A stretch of DNA of 64,000 nt from Thereva unica (taxonomy: Eukaryota; Arthropoda; Insecta; Diptera; Therevidae), in NCBI GenBank assembly GCA_949987705.1, contig OX465285.1:2418001-2482000 (forward strand), read 5' to 3'. Shown piece after piece: positions 44,852 through 55,135 of this stretch. The position numbers and the translations under genes were made by a program. The notes beneath the pieces are model-generated. The model did no database searches and was not told the DNA's origin. It saw nothing but the letters and a program-made list of their open reading frames with translations. Within the stretch, counting starts at the first letter, position 1. Each line of letters starts with the position of its first letter.

Positions 44852-46065
44852 CTGAAATTAGAAATGGGCCCCCATTAATCATCATCGAATCAAAACGTGT
44901 CATTAATAAAAAAACAAATAAGAATAAAAATAAATAAATAAAAGATAAACAAATTACGAGATGTAAAAAAGGAGAAATGCAACCACTGAACTGCATTTGT
45001 TTTGCAACAACAAAAGCAGCGGAACGTACGCAAAACGTGTTCCGTACTATAAACAAAAACTTTCGATAAACTCGCACCGATAATCGTACGGCGGCGGCGC
45101 GGGCGCGTTCAGTTTCTTCGTTCTTTATCTGTGGTGTAAGACGACGTTTACGATATCAATTAACAAGCGGTAATTGCCTCTTGTAACAAAGTCTCTCCAC
45201 CGAGTGATAAAGTTTACTTAAAATATTTTATCGGCATTTTTATTAGCATAAAAATTTTTATTTATTGTTGATTATTGAAGTTCTGGTTACTCACACCAAC
45301 ACCTATGGCGCAACTTCCGGATTCTTTTCGTCGTTCCCATGGTCGGACAGAACGCGGAAATCCTTGTTGGTGACAACACACGGATATAAAGGGATGGACT
45401 CCTTTTGAGAACAGGTGAAGCAACTAAATCAGGGCTCACTAATATGTATCACACGGTAGGTGATTCATTATATCGCGTTGATCGTTGTTGTATGCAGCTC
45501 CGTGGGGGATGAGTTTTTGTTTTTCTGAAGAACTCATCGGGGATTCTTTGAAGGGGTAACATCCGATTAGGAACAGGAACAATTTTTTCTAGATGGGAAA
45601 TAATGTTCAGTTCCGGCACCGTGGGAACAATGTTGTAGGACACGATCTAGAGAGTAAAGAAGCACGATATGCGGGTTGGGATGCACTCAGATGCTTTTGT
45701 TTTGATAATAATTAATGTGATAGACCTGTGTAAGAGGCATGGGAGTTTTTTTGATAGAGGAACATAAGGTCTATTTTAAATCTATGCTTTTTTGCAGGAA
45801 GGTAGGAACACATACTTCCAATAGTAAGATAACCTATTTTCTAGTTCTATTCACCACTCTGCATGGGTGTTTGAGCTAAATTCAACAATCTCAAATCATC
45901 CTACGTCTAGAGACAAACAGAACCGAGAGGCAGGATCTTCCCAGTAAAATGCTGTCCACCTTCCATCTTGCGAAGGGAATTGGGTAGCGAGCTTCGTCGA
46001 AGTCACCTTTCCCGCAAAGAAAGCAGATACGGTAGGTCGGTGATCCGTATGCCCAATTGTTGCGG
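44852..46065. other. Upstream intron or 5' flank of the DKERFA exon
   Basis: 45,060-45,120 is a GC-rich island (GGCGGCGGCGCGGGCGCG) in an AT-rich neighbourhood, followed on the minus strand by a purine/pyrimidine leader running to the exon acceptor. This could be a promoter or 5' UTR region of a short tgo transcript. A 65-codon minus-strand open frame at 45,449-45,643 is unassigned and lacks an ATG at its start. Confidence 0.35.
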
Positions 46066-46170
46066 CTCTGGTGAGCATCTTCGAGGGATCTTTTTAGAAT
46101 CTTTGATGACGACAGATCGAAGTATTGCCTTTATAGTTCTGGACTCAAACATCATGCAAGAGCATTGGTG
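46066..46170 (+). repeat. Dispersed repeat Y, copy 3
   Basis: GGCTCTGGTGAGCATCTTCG, AGGGATCTTTTTAG, GAAGTATTGCCTTTATAG and TCTGGACTCAAACATCATG match the family at 9,958-10,165. Confidence 0.55.
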
Positions 46171-46861
46171 AATTTAGTCGTTTTAGCGTTCTTGCGCTAG
46201 ATTTATTGGTATTTTTATGGTGGCCATCTGGGTGCCATCATGTGCTTTTTTCAGCCCTACGCTGAACTCTTGCACTTGCAGCAGACCTAGCTGATTCTGC
46301 AATGACTTGCATACTTCTTTGGAAGTGATTTCGTTCGGATCCCTGGTCTCGATCGCTACCTAGTTAGTGCTTGCCCTTCCGGAGTAAAAATAAAAGATGG
46401 CCTTACAACGGGCGAACACCGGCCGCTCAGCTCTTTATGGAGTATAGGATGGCCGTAAAAATTTAAACTTATTTTAACGGGAGCACACATGGGTCCAGAA
46501 CGGCCAAACTTGACCAAAAGCGGTTTGGAAGTAGGAAGAAGGTCGAGTACTGAGATGGTTGCACGGGCATACGGGCATATGAAGGTGAAGTGGATAACAT
46601 TTTCGTTATGTACAGTCGGCCTTATCGGTATCGGTAATACCCGTCGGGGTGTATGTGGTGTACGGACGTACTGCCTTACAAACTACCTTCTGATGCCCGT
46701 CACATAGCCGTGGATTATGTTTCAATCATGGCCGGTGTTCGCCCGTTATAAGGCCAGGGCTACCTGTGTTTCTGCTAAGATTAATTTTCTGCTGGAGGCC
46801 CATCGGTTTGTCTTCCTTCGTATTCAGCGTATGGAACGGTCTTCGAAGTTTTCGATCTATC
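46171..46861. other. Gene-free stretch, left flank of the RTE insertion
   Basis: Mixed composition; no gene recognised. It contains the target sequence duplicated by the insertion that follows. The uninterrupted locus would join 46,877 to 49,486. Confidence 0.35.
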
Positions 46862-49485
46862 CTTGTTCAGGGTATCTATCTATCTATCTATCTATGTGCC
46901 CCTTAATCCCTCGTGGGACATAGGGCGGAAACAGTTGCCCTCCAGCGGACTCTGTTTTGCGCGACAGCTCTTAGCTCTGACCAGGATCTCCCAGTAGTTG
47001 CGGCCTCTGCTAGTAGGGTTCTCCTCCACGTTGTTCTAGGTCTTCCAACTCGACGGGATCCTTGCGGGTTCCAGTCAAGGGCCTGTTTGGCTAGATTTTC
47101 GTTATCGCGTCGCAAGGTGTGGCCAACCCAATTCCATTTCCTTCGCCTGATTTGGTCGTCTATCCTTTCTTGGCCGGCACGGCGCCATAGCTCTTCATTT
47201 GAAATTCTATCTTGCCAGCGGATTTTTAGGATACGACGTAGGCATCTGTTTATGAAGACTTGTAGGCGCCCTGTGATGAATTGGGTGACTTTCCATGTTT
47301 CGCAACCGTATAAAAGAACTGCCTTAACGTTGGAGTTGAACAGCCGCAATTTGGTGTTGGTTGAGATCTCCGTTGATCTCCATATGCGGAACAAGCATGC
47401 ATATGCGCTTCGTGCTTTATTTATTCTGGAACTGACATCTTCTTCTGCACCGCCATTTTCGGTAATAATACTACCAAGGTAGCAGAATTTATCTACCAGT
47501 TCCACGTCACGGTTATTCAGCGCAGTTCGTTCAAGTGTGTTTGCATTTATCCGCATTTCTTTGGTTTTATTCGGATTCAGCCTTAAGCCTGCTAGACTAC
47601 TTTCTGTTGCCAAATTGCTTAACATGTTTTTTAGCTCCTGATGTCTGTGGGCCAGCAAACAGATATCATCTGCGTAGTCGAGGTCCTTAAGGCGATCTAG
47701 CAAACCCCATTGTATGCCGCCTGTTCTACTATCTAGAGCGCCGACAAGAATGTCATTTATTACTATAAGAAATAGTAATGGCGAAAGTAGACATCCTTGT
47801 CGTACTCCTGAATTCACCTCGAAGCTGTCGGATAATTTTCCATTATGGAGAACTCTGCATTTGGAATTGTTGTAAAGGGCTTTTATCAATTCTATTATCT
47901 TATCCGGCAGTCCACGTCGCCGTAATGCCTGCCATATAAAGCTCCTATTAACCGAGTCGAACGCTTTCTCATAATCTACGAAAGCAAGGTAAAGGGGGGA
48001 TCGGAATTCAGTAGACTGTTCCACTATTATTCTCAAGGTGTTGATGTGATCTATACATGAACGGCCCTTCCTGAATCCGGCCTGCTGCCTTCTAAGCGTT
48101 TGATCTACTGCCTCTCTTATTCTTGATAGTATAGTGTGGGACAAGATTTTACCCACAGTAGATAATAGACAGATGCCTCTCCAGTTGTCGCATATTGTTA
48201 GATCCCCCTTTTTGGGTATTTTGACTATGATACCTTCCGTCCAATCCTCCGGAAAGGTACAGGTGTTCCATGCTAATTCGAGGATTGGCTGAAGCGCATC
48301 TGCTATGAGGCTTGAGTCGGCTTTCAACAATTCTGGCGGGATGCCATCTTTTCCAGCTGCTTTACCATTGGCCATCGCATGAATTGCGGTTACTATTTCC
48401 GTCTTGGATGGGGCCCGGGTGTTGATTCTTATCGGCTGTGCATTGTTGCTGTTTTCCTGATGTTCCTGTGTGAGGGCGGCGAAGAAATAATCTCTCCATC
48501 TTTGGAGCTGCTCCTCGTCGCTGCACAGCAGCCTTCCATCCGCACTCTTAACGGCATGCTTTTTAGTAGAGTGCTTTCCCGAGAGCTGTTTAGTAATTTG
48601 GTACAGCATTTTACTGTTGCCTGTGTTTGCCGCGTTTTCCGCTTTTTCTGCGAGCTCGTTTATCTGCTGCCTTTTATCACGCCGGACACTTCTCCTTACC
48701 TCCCGGTGTAATTGGGAGTACTCCCGTTCCAGTTGGTGACGTCTATCCGGGTCGCTTGTAGAGTTTATGTTATTTTTGAGGGCCCTCCTGCGTTCTATTT
48801 TTTGCCAGGTGCTGTCCGAGATCCAATGTTGCATGTTTCTCTGGACATAACCGATACTCGTTTCCGCAGCCGTCAATATAGCGCCCTTTGTTGTACTCCA
48901 CAGGTCTTCAATATTTGTGTCGTCAGAAACGGTTTGCTGGTTTAATATTTGCTGCAGGTTTCCAGCAAATTCTCGCTTTTTAGCGCTCTCCCGCAAGAGG
49001 TCAACGTTAAACCGTCTACGGTTTATAGATTCACGTTGAAAGTTTCTGATTGCAGCGATTCTAAGGCGAATAGTTGCTACTACCAAATGGTGGTCGCTTC
49101 CAGTGTCCGCTCCCCTGAAGCTCCTGACATCTTCCAGAATGGTTCTCCATCTGCGGCTGACGGCCACATGATCTATCTGATTTCTCGTTCTACCATCGGG
49201 CGATACCCAGGTCTCTTTGTGTATCTTCTTGTGACAAAAGTAAGTTCCACCTACCATAAGTTGATGGGAAGAACAAAAGTCAACGAAAAGCTCACCATTG
49301 TTATTAGTAACTTGGCTTAGGCCTTGTTTTCCAATTGTTTGTTCAAGACCGGTGTTGTCGTGACCGATTTGTGCATTTAAGTCACCCATTAATACAATGA
49401 TGTCTCCCCTTGGAATAGAGCGAAAAACCTCATTCAGTCGCATGTAGAACTCGTCTTTGATGTCATCTTCTTGTTCAGGGTATCT
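46862..49485 (-). mobile_element. Young 5'-truncated RTE-like non-LTR retrotransposon with 16-bp TSD
   Basis: The same 16-mer, CTTGTTCAGGGTATCT, flanks the insertion at 46,862-46,877 and 49,470-49,485. In minus orientation the element starts at 49,469 inside the endonuclease coding sequence. After the stop, the 3' UTR is only about nine bases before an (AGAT)n tail of five to six units. A very short 3' UTR ending in tandem short repeats is a hallmark of RTE elements. Perfect TSDs and an undamaged frame point to recent insertion. The tail and TSD overlap by a few bases, so the exact boundary is ambiguous. Confidence 0.92.
46903..49443 (-). CDS. RTE-like polyprotein (partial endonuclease + reverse transcriptase), 846 codons
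   Basis: One open frame; the coding frame also extends upstream of the ATG at 49,441-49,443 to the truncation point (DDIKDEFYMRL). The C-terminal half of the APE-type endonuclease is present: GDLNAQIG at ~20, NQIDHVAVSRRWR at ~85 and SDHHLVVA at ~115. RT then runs from GKAAGKDGIPPELLKA (~350) through LAFVDYEKAFDSVNR, GVRQGCLLSPLLFLIVIND and LDYADDICLLAH, all catalytic residues intact. The tail has YGCETWK, RWQDRISNEELWRRAG and GRPRTTWRRTL. It copies its RNA into DNA at a nicked target. The N-terminal part of the endonuclease is missing, so this copy should not be autonomous. The start codon is incidental. Confidence 0.92.
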   Translation of the reverse strand: MRLNEVFRSIPRGDIIVLMGDLNAQIGHDNTGLEQTIGKQGLSQVTNNNGELFVDFCSSHQLMVGGTYFCHKKIHKETWVSPDGRTRNQIDHVAVSRRWRTILEDVRSFRGADTGSDHHLVVATIRLRIAAIRNFQRESINRRRFNVDLLRESAKKREFAGNLQQILNQQTVSDDTNIEDLWSTTKGAILTAAETSIGYVQRNMQHWISDSTWQKIERRRALKNNINSTSDPDRRHQLEREYSQLHREVRRSVRRDKRQQINELAEKAENAANTGNSKMLYQITKQLSGKHSTKKHAVKSADGRLLCSDEEQLQRWRDYFFAALTQEHQENSNNAQPIRINTRAPSKTEIVTAIHAMANGKAAGKDGIPPELLKADSSLIADALQPILELAWNTCTFPEDWTEGIIVKIPKKGDLTICDNWRGICLLSTVGKILSHTILSRIREAVDQTLRRQQAGFRKGRSCIDHINTLRIIVEQSTEFRSPLYLAFVDYEKAFDSVNRSFIWQALRRRGLPDKIIELIKALYNNSKCRVLHNGKLSDSFEVNSGVRQGCLLSPLLFLIVINDILVGALDSRTGGIQWGLLDRLKDLDYADDICLLAHRHQELKNMLSNLATESSLAGLRLNPNKTKEMRINANTLERTALNNRDVELVDKFCYLGSIITENGGAEEDVSSRINKARSAYACLFRIWRSTEISTNTKLRLFNSNVKAVLLYGCETWKVTQFITGRLQVFINRCLRRILKIRWQDRISNEELWRRAGQERIDDQIRRRKWNWVGHTLRRDNENLAKQALDWNPQGSRRVGRPRTTWRRTLLAEAATTGRSWSELRAVAQNRVRWRATVSALCPTRD

Positions 49486-51347
49486 GTGTGTGATATTCGG
49501 CTTGCAACAGTTATGATACGGATGTGCTTATCCTGTCTTTTCTTTATTTGAGGTTTCATGTTGTACCCCAGATAATTTTTCCTCTTTTTTTTTAGATTTT
49601 TCAACTTCTTCTTCCGTCCTACCGTAGTTAAGGCCAACCCTTCTTTGCGGCCCTTTTCCCTCTATGACGGACTCGGTCCACCTTCACCGGACGCTATCTC
49701 TAGCTATTTTTGTCTCTCCTTTGAGGCTTCCATTCCTCTTCTTGGGGGCCTTTGTCGGAATTGCGCCTCCTCACACTGGTTCATAGAGCACTTGTTGGCT
49801 TCCGAAAGTCTTGTGGCCTCCTTCAGTTGCCACAATGTCCTTTCTAGGACTTTTCTCATACTACCGTGTATAACCAGATATACAGTTGAGAATGTTAACG
49901 AAAGAGTACACTCGATTTATATTTGTAATACCTGACTCTTGACAGCTGTCAAATTTGGTAACCATATTGCAACATACCCTTCTACCAATTTACAAAACCA
50001 CGGATTTTTAGCCATATTAAAATTTATGTTTGTTAGGGGATTAACGAAGGGATTTTGTAATTAGTAGATTAACCCATAATCCAGCCATAAAAAGAACCAT
50101 ACGGTGTTAAAAATTTTGAACAATCTCTTACTACATACATGACAAACTCAACGCAAGCAAAAACAATAAATATAAAAACAATATCAATAAAATGTAAATA
50201 ATAAAAAAAATTGCTCCAAAATAACTTTCACTTTAAATACATTTTAATCGCAAATAAAACAGTTTATTATTGACCTATCACTTTGGCCCAATCGAACCGG
50301 GTTTACCATAAATACAGCATACAGTAAATTGTATCACGCTATACACAAGGCGAACATCCTGTCGACTATGATTGTCCAGCTATGCTCTACCTGAGCAAAT
50401 AAAGCCCATAACTGATAGGTAACTGACTAAAACTGAAAATCCCTCAGACGTGATTTGTGCCGTTCACTGAGGACTCATTAGGGTCATCGGGAATCCCAAT
50501 GTTCATCTCGGCAGCTTAACATTATATACACAGATAAAGGATTTAAAAAAACAAAAAAAAAACAAATACTGTATGTTTTCATCATTGCAACGATATTGTT
50601 GGACTGTGTGAGTTTTGTTTTAATGAAGGAGAAATTATAATTTATAAGCGATTGTCTCCTCGGGCCATGACGACAAATGAATCAACTCTGGGCGCTCATG
50701 CGGTTGCGGCGATTCGCAAGAACCGGATACGTTTGACAAATCAATTTCAATAAAAACGAAATGACTCTAAAAATATCGATTACTGCGATTTGGTCTGGAA
50801 TAATTATTCGCCATTGTTGTGTGCATTTGATTATCATATAAAATCGAGTAATGAATTGGATTTACATCACAGCACACACGACTGCAGCCTGCTCCGAAGC
50901 CTGCCTGGTGCCAGCTGCGGATTAGCCGCATGCATCTGTCTCGCTGCTGGATGCATTGGATATCCACAATGCCTGTGCGGAACCTACATACACTCCGCCA
51001 TCGTTCAAACGAGGAAACACTTTTACACTATAATTGCCCGATGGAACGATGGCACAGGAACGCGGGGGTATCAATCGGTGTTTCAACACCATTATTTCGG
51101 AGTATCTTGATGTTAATGGCGCTATGTGCCAAAACCCTGTCCTCAGCTGTGGCCTCCCTTCGGGGGCTCCTCGGTGAGAAAAGTTAAACATTTATCATTG
51201 CCCATTTGAATTCTATAACGACCAAGAGAGATTGATGATTGACAAATATGGATTCCTGGGCTCAATGCGGAGCCTCGTGGGGCTATGGGAGTGGTTGGTT
51301 CGTTACAAGGTAGAGCGGGAGAAACCTTCTTGATACTCTGTACATAC
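49486..51347. other. Right flank of RTE insertion, no certain gene
   Basis: 49,486-50,780 is AT-rich with no feature. 50,790-51,190 is GC-richer and has several overlapping open frames on both strands. A plus-strand one reads DCSLLRSLPGASCGLAAC, ICLAAGCIGYPQCLCGTY with a regular cysteine pattern but no ATG. I cannot assign it. An intron 5' of tgo coding exons is the likeliest context. Confidence 0.3.
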
Positions 51348-51400
51348 ATTTTGCGTGCTAAACTTTGTTGCCAATGCAGCTGTGAATAATAAGGTTGCTG
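51348..51400 (-). CDS. tgo: Candidate upstream coding exon of tgo, 53 nt
   Basis: On the minus strand an excellent acceptor (polypyrimidine then GTAG) precedes CAG CAA CCT TAT TAT. A donor AAAAT|GTATGT ends the block in phase 2. Joined to the 44771-44851 exon (which accepts phase 2), the frame reads QQPYYSQLHWQQSLARKM then [21 protein letters not shown]-rich N-terminus before a basic-acidic segment fits longer ARNT N-termini. No ATG lies within the exon in frame before the junction, so a further 5' exon would be needed. The reading frame continues open past the donor for another ~68 codons, so the donor choice is uncertain. Confidence 0.4.
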
Positions 51401-51819
51401 CTACAAAAAAAAATTGCAAAACTATTAACGTGATTCATTATTGGCATAATTTTAAGGGGAAATAATTTTTTATAATTAATTTATTCAATGACGTTTAATG
51501 AATAAGAAAATTAAGTTAATTCCGTCGCTGGTATTCATTTATTCATGCATATTTTTTCAGCATTGATACAGTCCAGAATAGTATTTGGTTGACGCCGATG
51601 AATGACCGACCGACCTATCAGCCATATTTTTACTTCCAAAATTGGTAAGTCTCTTCCTCGATGGAAATTCTAGATTTTCAGTCATTTTAAGGGGCCGTAA
51701 ACATCAACGAAGGGAACCCTAGATTATATAATTAAACATGAACATTGAAGATATTAGCAAATTGCTCTAAAAAAAACAACTTCAAAACGCTGTAGCGGCT
51801 AAACCGTCTTTCAGTCACG

Positions 51820-52205
51820 TGTTTCAAATCACTGTTTAGCTGAGCAATATATCCTCGGTAAGTTCAAAAGATAGATCTTAGATAGATCTACACAGCATAT
51901 AAATGAATAGAAGATTGTTTGACTACATTTGGAAGGTCGTTTATATAAAAGCTGAAAAGCAAGGGACCCAGGATAGAGCCTTGAGGTACTCCACAATGAA
52001 GAAGCGCAGGTTCGGAGAAAGATGTTGTACTTTGACAATTTGGGAACGCTCTTGGAGATAGCTTTCAAAATGTTTGACTACAGTAGAGCCGAGTACAAAA
52101 TTTCTGCGTAATTTTTCAAGTAACATCAGACTGATGGTCAACTGAGTCAAATGCTTCAGGGAAATCGAGTAGGATTATGATTGTAATTTTATTGTTATCA
52201 AGGGA
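51820..52205 (-). pseudogene. CR1/L2-like RT fragment
   Basis: The minus strand reads KITIIILLDFPEAF then SVDHQLMLLEKLRRNFVLGS, VVKHFESYLQERSQIVKV and, in a shifted frame, PGSLAFQLLYKRP and ICCVDLSKIYL. This follows the LDFSKAFDSVDHxLLLxKL ... WFxSYLxxRxQxV ... GVPQGSxLGPLLFxxYINDLP ... YADD order of CR1/L2-like RTs with frameshifts and a lost catalytic motif. Confidence 0.7.
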
Positions 52206-52329
52206 GCCGTTTCGCATCTGAGTTACTTTCAGAGATACATGGACAGGCACGAACATCTAAAAATATGGCCGGTAGAAGCATGAACGTACCTGCTACAGGC
52301 ATGAACATCTATAAATACACCCGCGTCGG

Positions 52330-53165
52330 CATAGGCTAGGTTAGGTTGAAATGGCTGCTGCCTCACTAGGAGCATTGGGCCCATTTTGGCCTTTTGGAAC
52401 TTCTGATAAAGCGACAAAGGTCAGGAACCCCAGTATTTTGCAGCTAGCTCAATTCATCAAAGAAAAGTTAGCCGAAGAAGGTCCCTCTTTTCTTTGCAAG
52501 GGCGGCACATGTACAGAGAAGGTGGGAGACAGTTTCTTCCTCATCCTCATTACCACAAATTCTGCATAAGTCGTTGTGGGGAAGTCCCAATCTTTCGACG
52601 TGCGGGACAAAGGGACAATGACCAGTCAGCACCTTCACTAGATTGCTTATCTCGTTTTTGTTCAACTGTACAATAATTGTACAACTGTACCAAGCAGAGA
52701 CCTGCAGCAGTTCAGAACAGTCGTAAATGTTGTGACGACGGAATTGAGAGCAGTAACTTCCGCCTGAAAGACGCTGCAGTGGTCAGATAGACGCAGAGAT
52801 GTGTTTATATTCAATGCCTCGGAAAAATCACCAGAGCCATAGTGACTCACTCGGGTGACCCCCATCTGTCCAGTCATCTCTGGCCGGAATGATAGTATTG
52901 AACCCTTTCTCCAAGGTCCACGTAGGTGTAGTGTAATCTAGGTCGTCCGCAGCGGTGGTGAGCCTCCTGAGGATGGATGAGTGATCATATGAATATGGAG
53001 CCCATCCAAGAGAAGCCTTTGTCCTGTCCTGGCTGTCCAGGCTGTCATTTGCTCGACATGTACGTTCAAAGAAATAAGATGCAATAGGACATCCAACGCA
53101 GCTGTTGGGGTACCACTAATACACAGCTCAGCTGTTCTTTGGACTATCGCATCGGCATAGAACAT
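52330..53165 (-). pseudogene. LOA-like retrotransposon 3' half (RT end, RNase H, CCHC, tail)
   Basis: In minus order: IVQRTAELCISGTPTAALDV (RT end, ~53,150), the RNase H piece LRLSDHCSVFQAEVTALNSV (~52,780), then [20 protein letters not shown] and CRICGNEDEEETVSHLLCTC (CCHC C-terminus). It ends in CATTTCAACCTAACCTAGCC at ~52,330-52,360. Frameshifts separate the blocks. Same family as 17,041-18,655. Its 5' truncation point abuts the 5S-derived copy D. Confidence 0.8.
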
Positions 53166-53171
53166 TCTAAG

Positions 53172-53262
53172 CGCGAGTGTCGTTTTAGCAAGCAGTCCCC
53201 CAACCAAGCACTAACCACGACAATGCTGCTTGACCTAAGTAATCGAACGGGAACTGGTCTAT
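53172..53262 (-). repeat. 5S rRNA-derived sequence, copy D
   Basis: On the minus strand: CCAGTTCCCGTTCGATTACT, GTCAAGCAGCATTGTCGTGG, TTAGTGCTTGGTTGGGGGAC, then TGC.. TAAAACGACACTCGCG. The 5S order is retained with substitutions. It sits immediately 5' of the truncated LOA-like element. Confidence 0.7.
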
Positions 53263-53342
53263 TGAGTCCAGTCAATGTTTTAGATAGACAACAGGATCTT
53301 ATTGTGAAACTCCTCCACTGATCTGCCAATATCTGATCACTA

Positions 53343-53432
53343 AGGGCATTTTCATAAACGCAAGACTGCCGGAACATTGCAGGATTCAGCAGCTGGAAGT
53401 CTGTAGCTGAATTCTACAATGTTTCGACAACA
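53343..53432. repeat. Short hairpin dispersed repeat, copy 2
   Basis: GGCATTTTCATAAACGCAAG, ACATTGCAGGATTCAGC and its complement AGCTGAATTCTACAATGT match the repeat at 6,788-6,888. The right outer arm is more diverged here. Confidence 0.6.
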
Positions 53433-54885
53433 CCACTCTCACCCACAAGGATATATTTATCTGTTGTTTGCCATATTTTTTTTAAATGAAGTTATCTTGA
53501 CTTTCATTCCTTCATATGATATCAGATATCCAATATTCATACTAATTTCCAGGAAACTAATCTAATATTTTATCAATCATCCTCGCAATAATTGATAATA
53601 ATTTCAACTAAAATTCCTGCTGATATCAAAGAAACAGAGAAGGACAATGAAAAACTACGTCCACACAGCTCCGCCATGAACGAATTCGGATTCAAGAAAC
53701 GAAAAACATTGAACATAACTCAATCAACACAACAATCTTGGCCTGCAGCGAAGGGCTTAAGGAGTAGATAACTTGTTTTCAATTTTTGCTTCCGATTTTT
53801 TCCTCTTTTTCCCCAATGTTTATATGCCATACTACGCCAAGACGGGGGGACACAGCCACCCCACACGACCCCCAATCTTGGCTTATATCATCCCCTGCTC
53901 TCTGGACACCCTCTTTGGCTGGTTCGACCCTGCTGTTGGTGCTGCTGCTGCTACTGCTGATGGTAGAAGAAGAGACTGGGAACGACACATTTTCTTCTTC
54001 CTTAAGTTGTGAAAGGAATTGGAATCAGACGGTGTCCACCAAAAAATTCATTTTTAGAAACATTCTCTGCTAGTTGCTGCCATTCCCCGCTCCGAGTTTA
54101 TTGTTAGCATTGACTGATGTTATTGGCTGAAGTGCAAGGACTATAACAGTGGCATAAGGAGCCTTTCTCGTCTAAGCAAACATCCTTATGCAGTAGTATA
54201 GAAAGGAAAGAAAGCGGCAAAGGAAATTGTATACGAGTTGAAATATATAGAAAAATTTCTCTTCTTCGATGTTGGTGGGGGGAGGGAAATAGTTTGTTGA
54301 CTGAACAAATAGTAAAAAGGAAGCAATTATTGTTTAAATCAATATTTAATACCATCTATTATTTTTTTCTGCGTCGTCGTTTTTATTGCGTCGGGCTTTG
54401 AATGATGTTTTCATATAATAGTGTCGTTATAGGAAAAATATTCTGGCTTAATGTTGGAATTTCAGAGTAATGTTTTAGTTGTATAGTTGGGTAACTTCAG
54501 GAAATTCAGGAAATCCCATAAAAAAATCGAAATATCCCACTCGGTATAGAGTCACAACTTTGGCAATCGTCAATTGCGTCCAAAGAAAGGAAAATCCAAG
54601 CTTATGAGTTACCCTATAGACTACCAGTCTGTCATGTCGTACCTACTCGTTATTGTGCAATGTCTAGTAGTAAGATTAGTTGAAAGGAAGTAATAAGGAC
54701 AGTAATGAGAACAGCATAGATTAATAAGAATATGGAGGGTGCTAAAGGAGAGGCCTTGGACCTTGCCTGAATCCCACTCTAGCAAAAATCAAACCAAAAA
54801 ATTTTTGTAACGGGGCTTGGATTTCCCAAAGTCGCGGATTAGCAGCAGTACGGGACTGATTTTGCAAAGAGAGCACAGCGGGCGT
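53433..54885. other. No certain gene
   Basis: A minus-strand frame at 53,779-53,988 begins with an ATG and a serine run (MSFPVSSSTISSSSSSTNSR), caused by a CAG/CTG-type triplet stretch. No splice pairing to tgo is visible. 54,600-54,690 is a diverged copy of the noncoding block at 18,655-18,740 (GTCATGTCGTAC...GTGCAATGTCTAGTAGTAAG). Confidence 0.3.
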
Positions 54886-55135
54886 GAAATTGAAGATATT
54901 GATGTGGCAGACATGTGGTTTCAAGTCGATAATATCATGCGATTTCAACGCCATTGGACTTTTTGTGATGGAGAGTCGTGTCTGCACCAACAAACCCGAA
55001 ACATTGGAGTATCTCGAAGGCGACATTCGCCATGTTATAACCGAGATTCTGAGTATGATTGAACATTCGAAAGAAGTCGTTGGCAAGAATCGAATCGGCA
55101 TCGTTCTAAAACTAACCTTCGATCGGGCACTAATG
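54886..55135 (+). pseudogene. C-terminal fragment of an IS630/Tc1-type transposase
   Basis: DVADMWFQVDN corresponds to the second catalytic block (xMWFQQDGA), with the normal QQDG altered. After a deletion and frame change, CDFNAIGLFVMESRVCTNKP and ETLEYLEGDIRHVITEI match the DFFLWGYxKSxVYxxKPxTLExLxxNI C-terminal block. It ends near KNRIGIVLKL. Dead copy; relative of the element at 44,158. Confidence 0.6.

Noticed and set aside
44742..45077. 111-codon minus-strand frame reading [18 protein letters not shown]
   Set aside because: It overlaps the tgo DKERFA exon in another frame. The tgo frame is confirmed by splice phases and homology.
46875..46895. (TATC)n microsatellite as an independent feature
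   Set aside because: It is the 3' tail of the RTE-like element, bounded by the target duplication.
47000..49400. Plus-strand open frames of 70-190 codons
   Set aside because: They are shadows of the RTE-like polyprotein on the minus strand.
53779..53988. Serine-rich frame as the missing first tgo exon
   Set aside because: The serine run comes from a CTG/CAG-type triplet tract, and no donor of the right phase was found.
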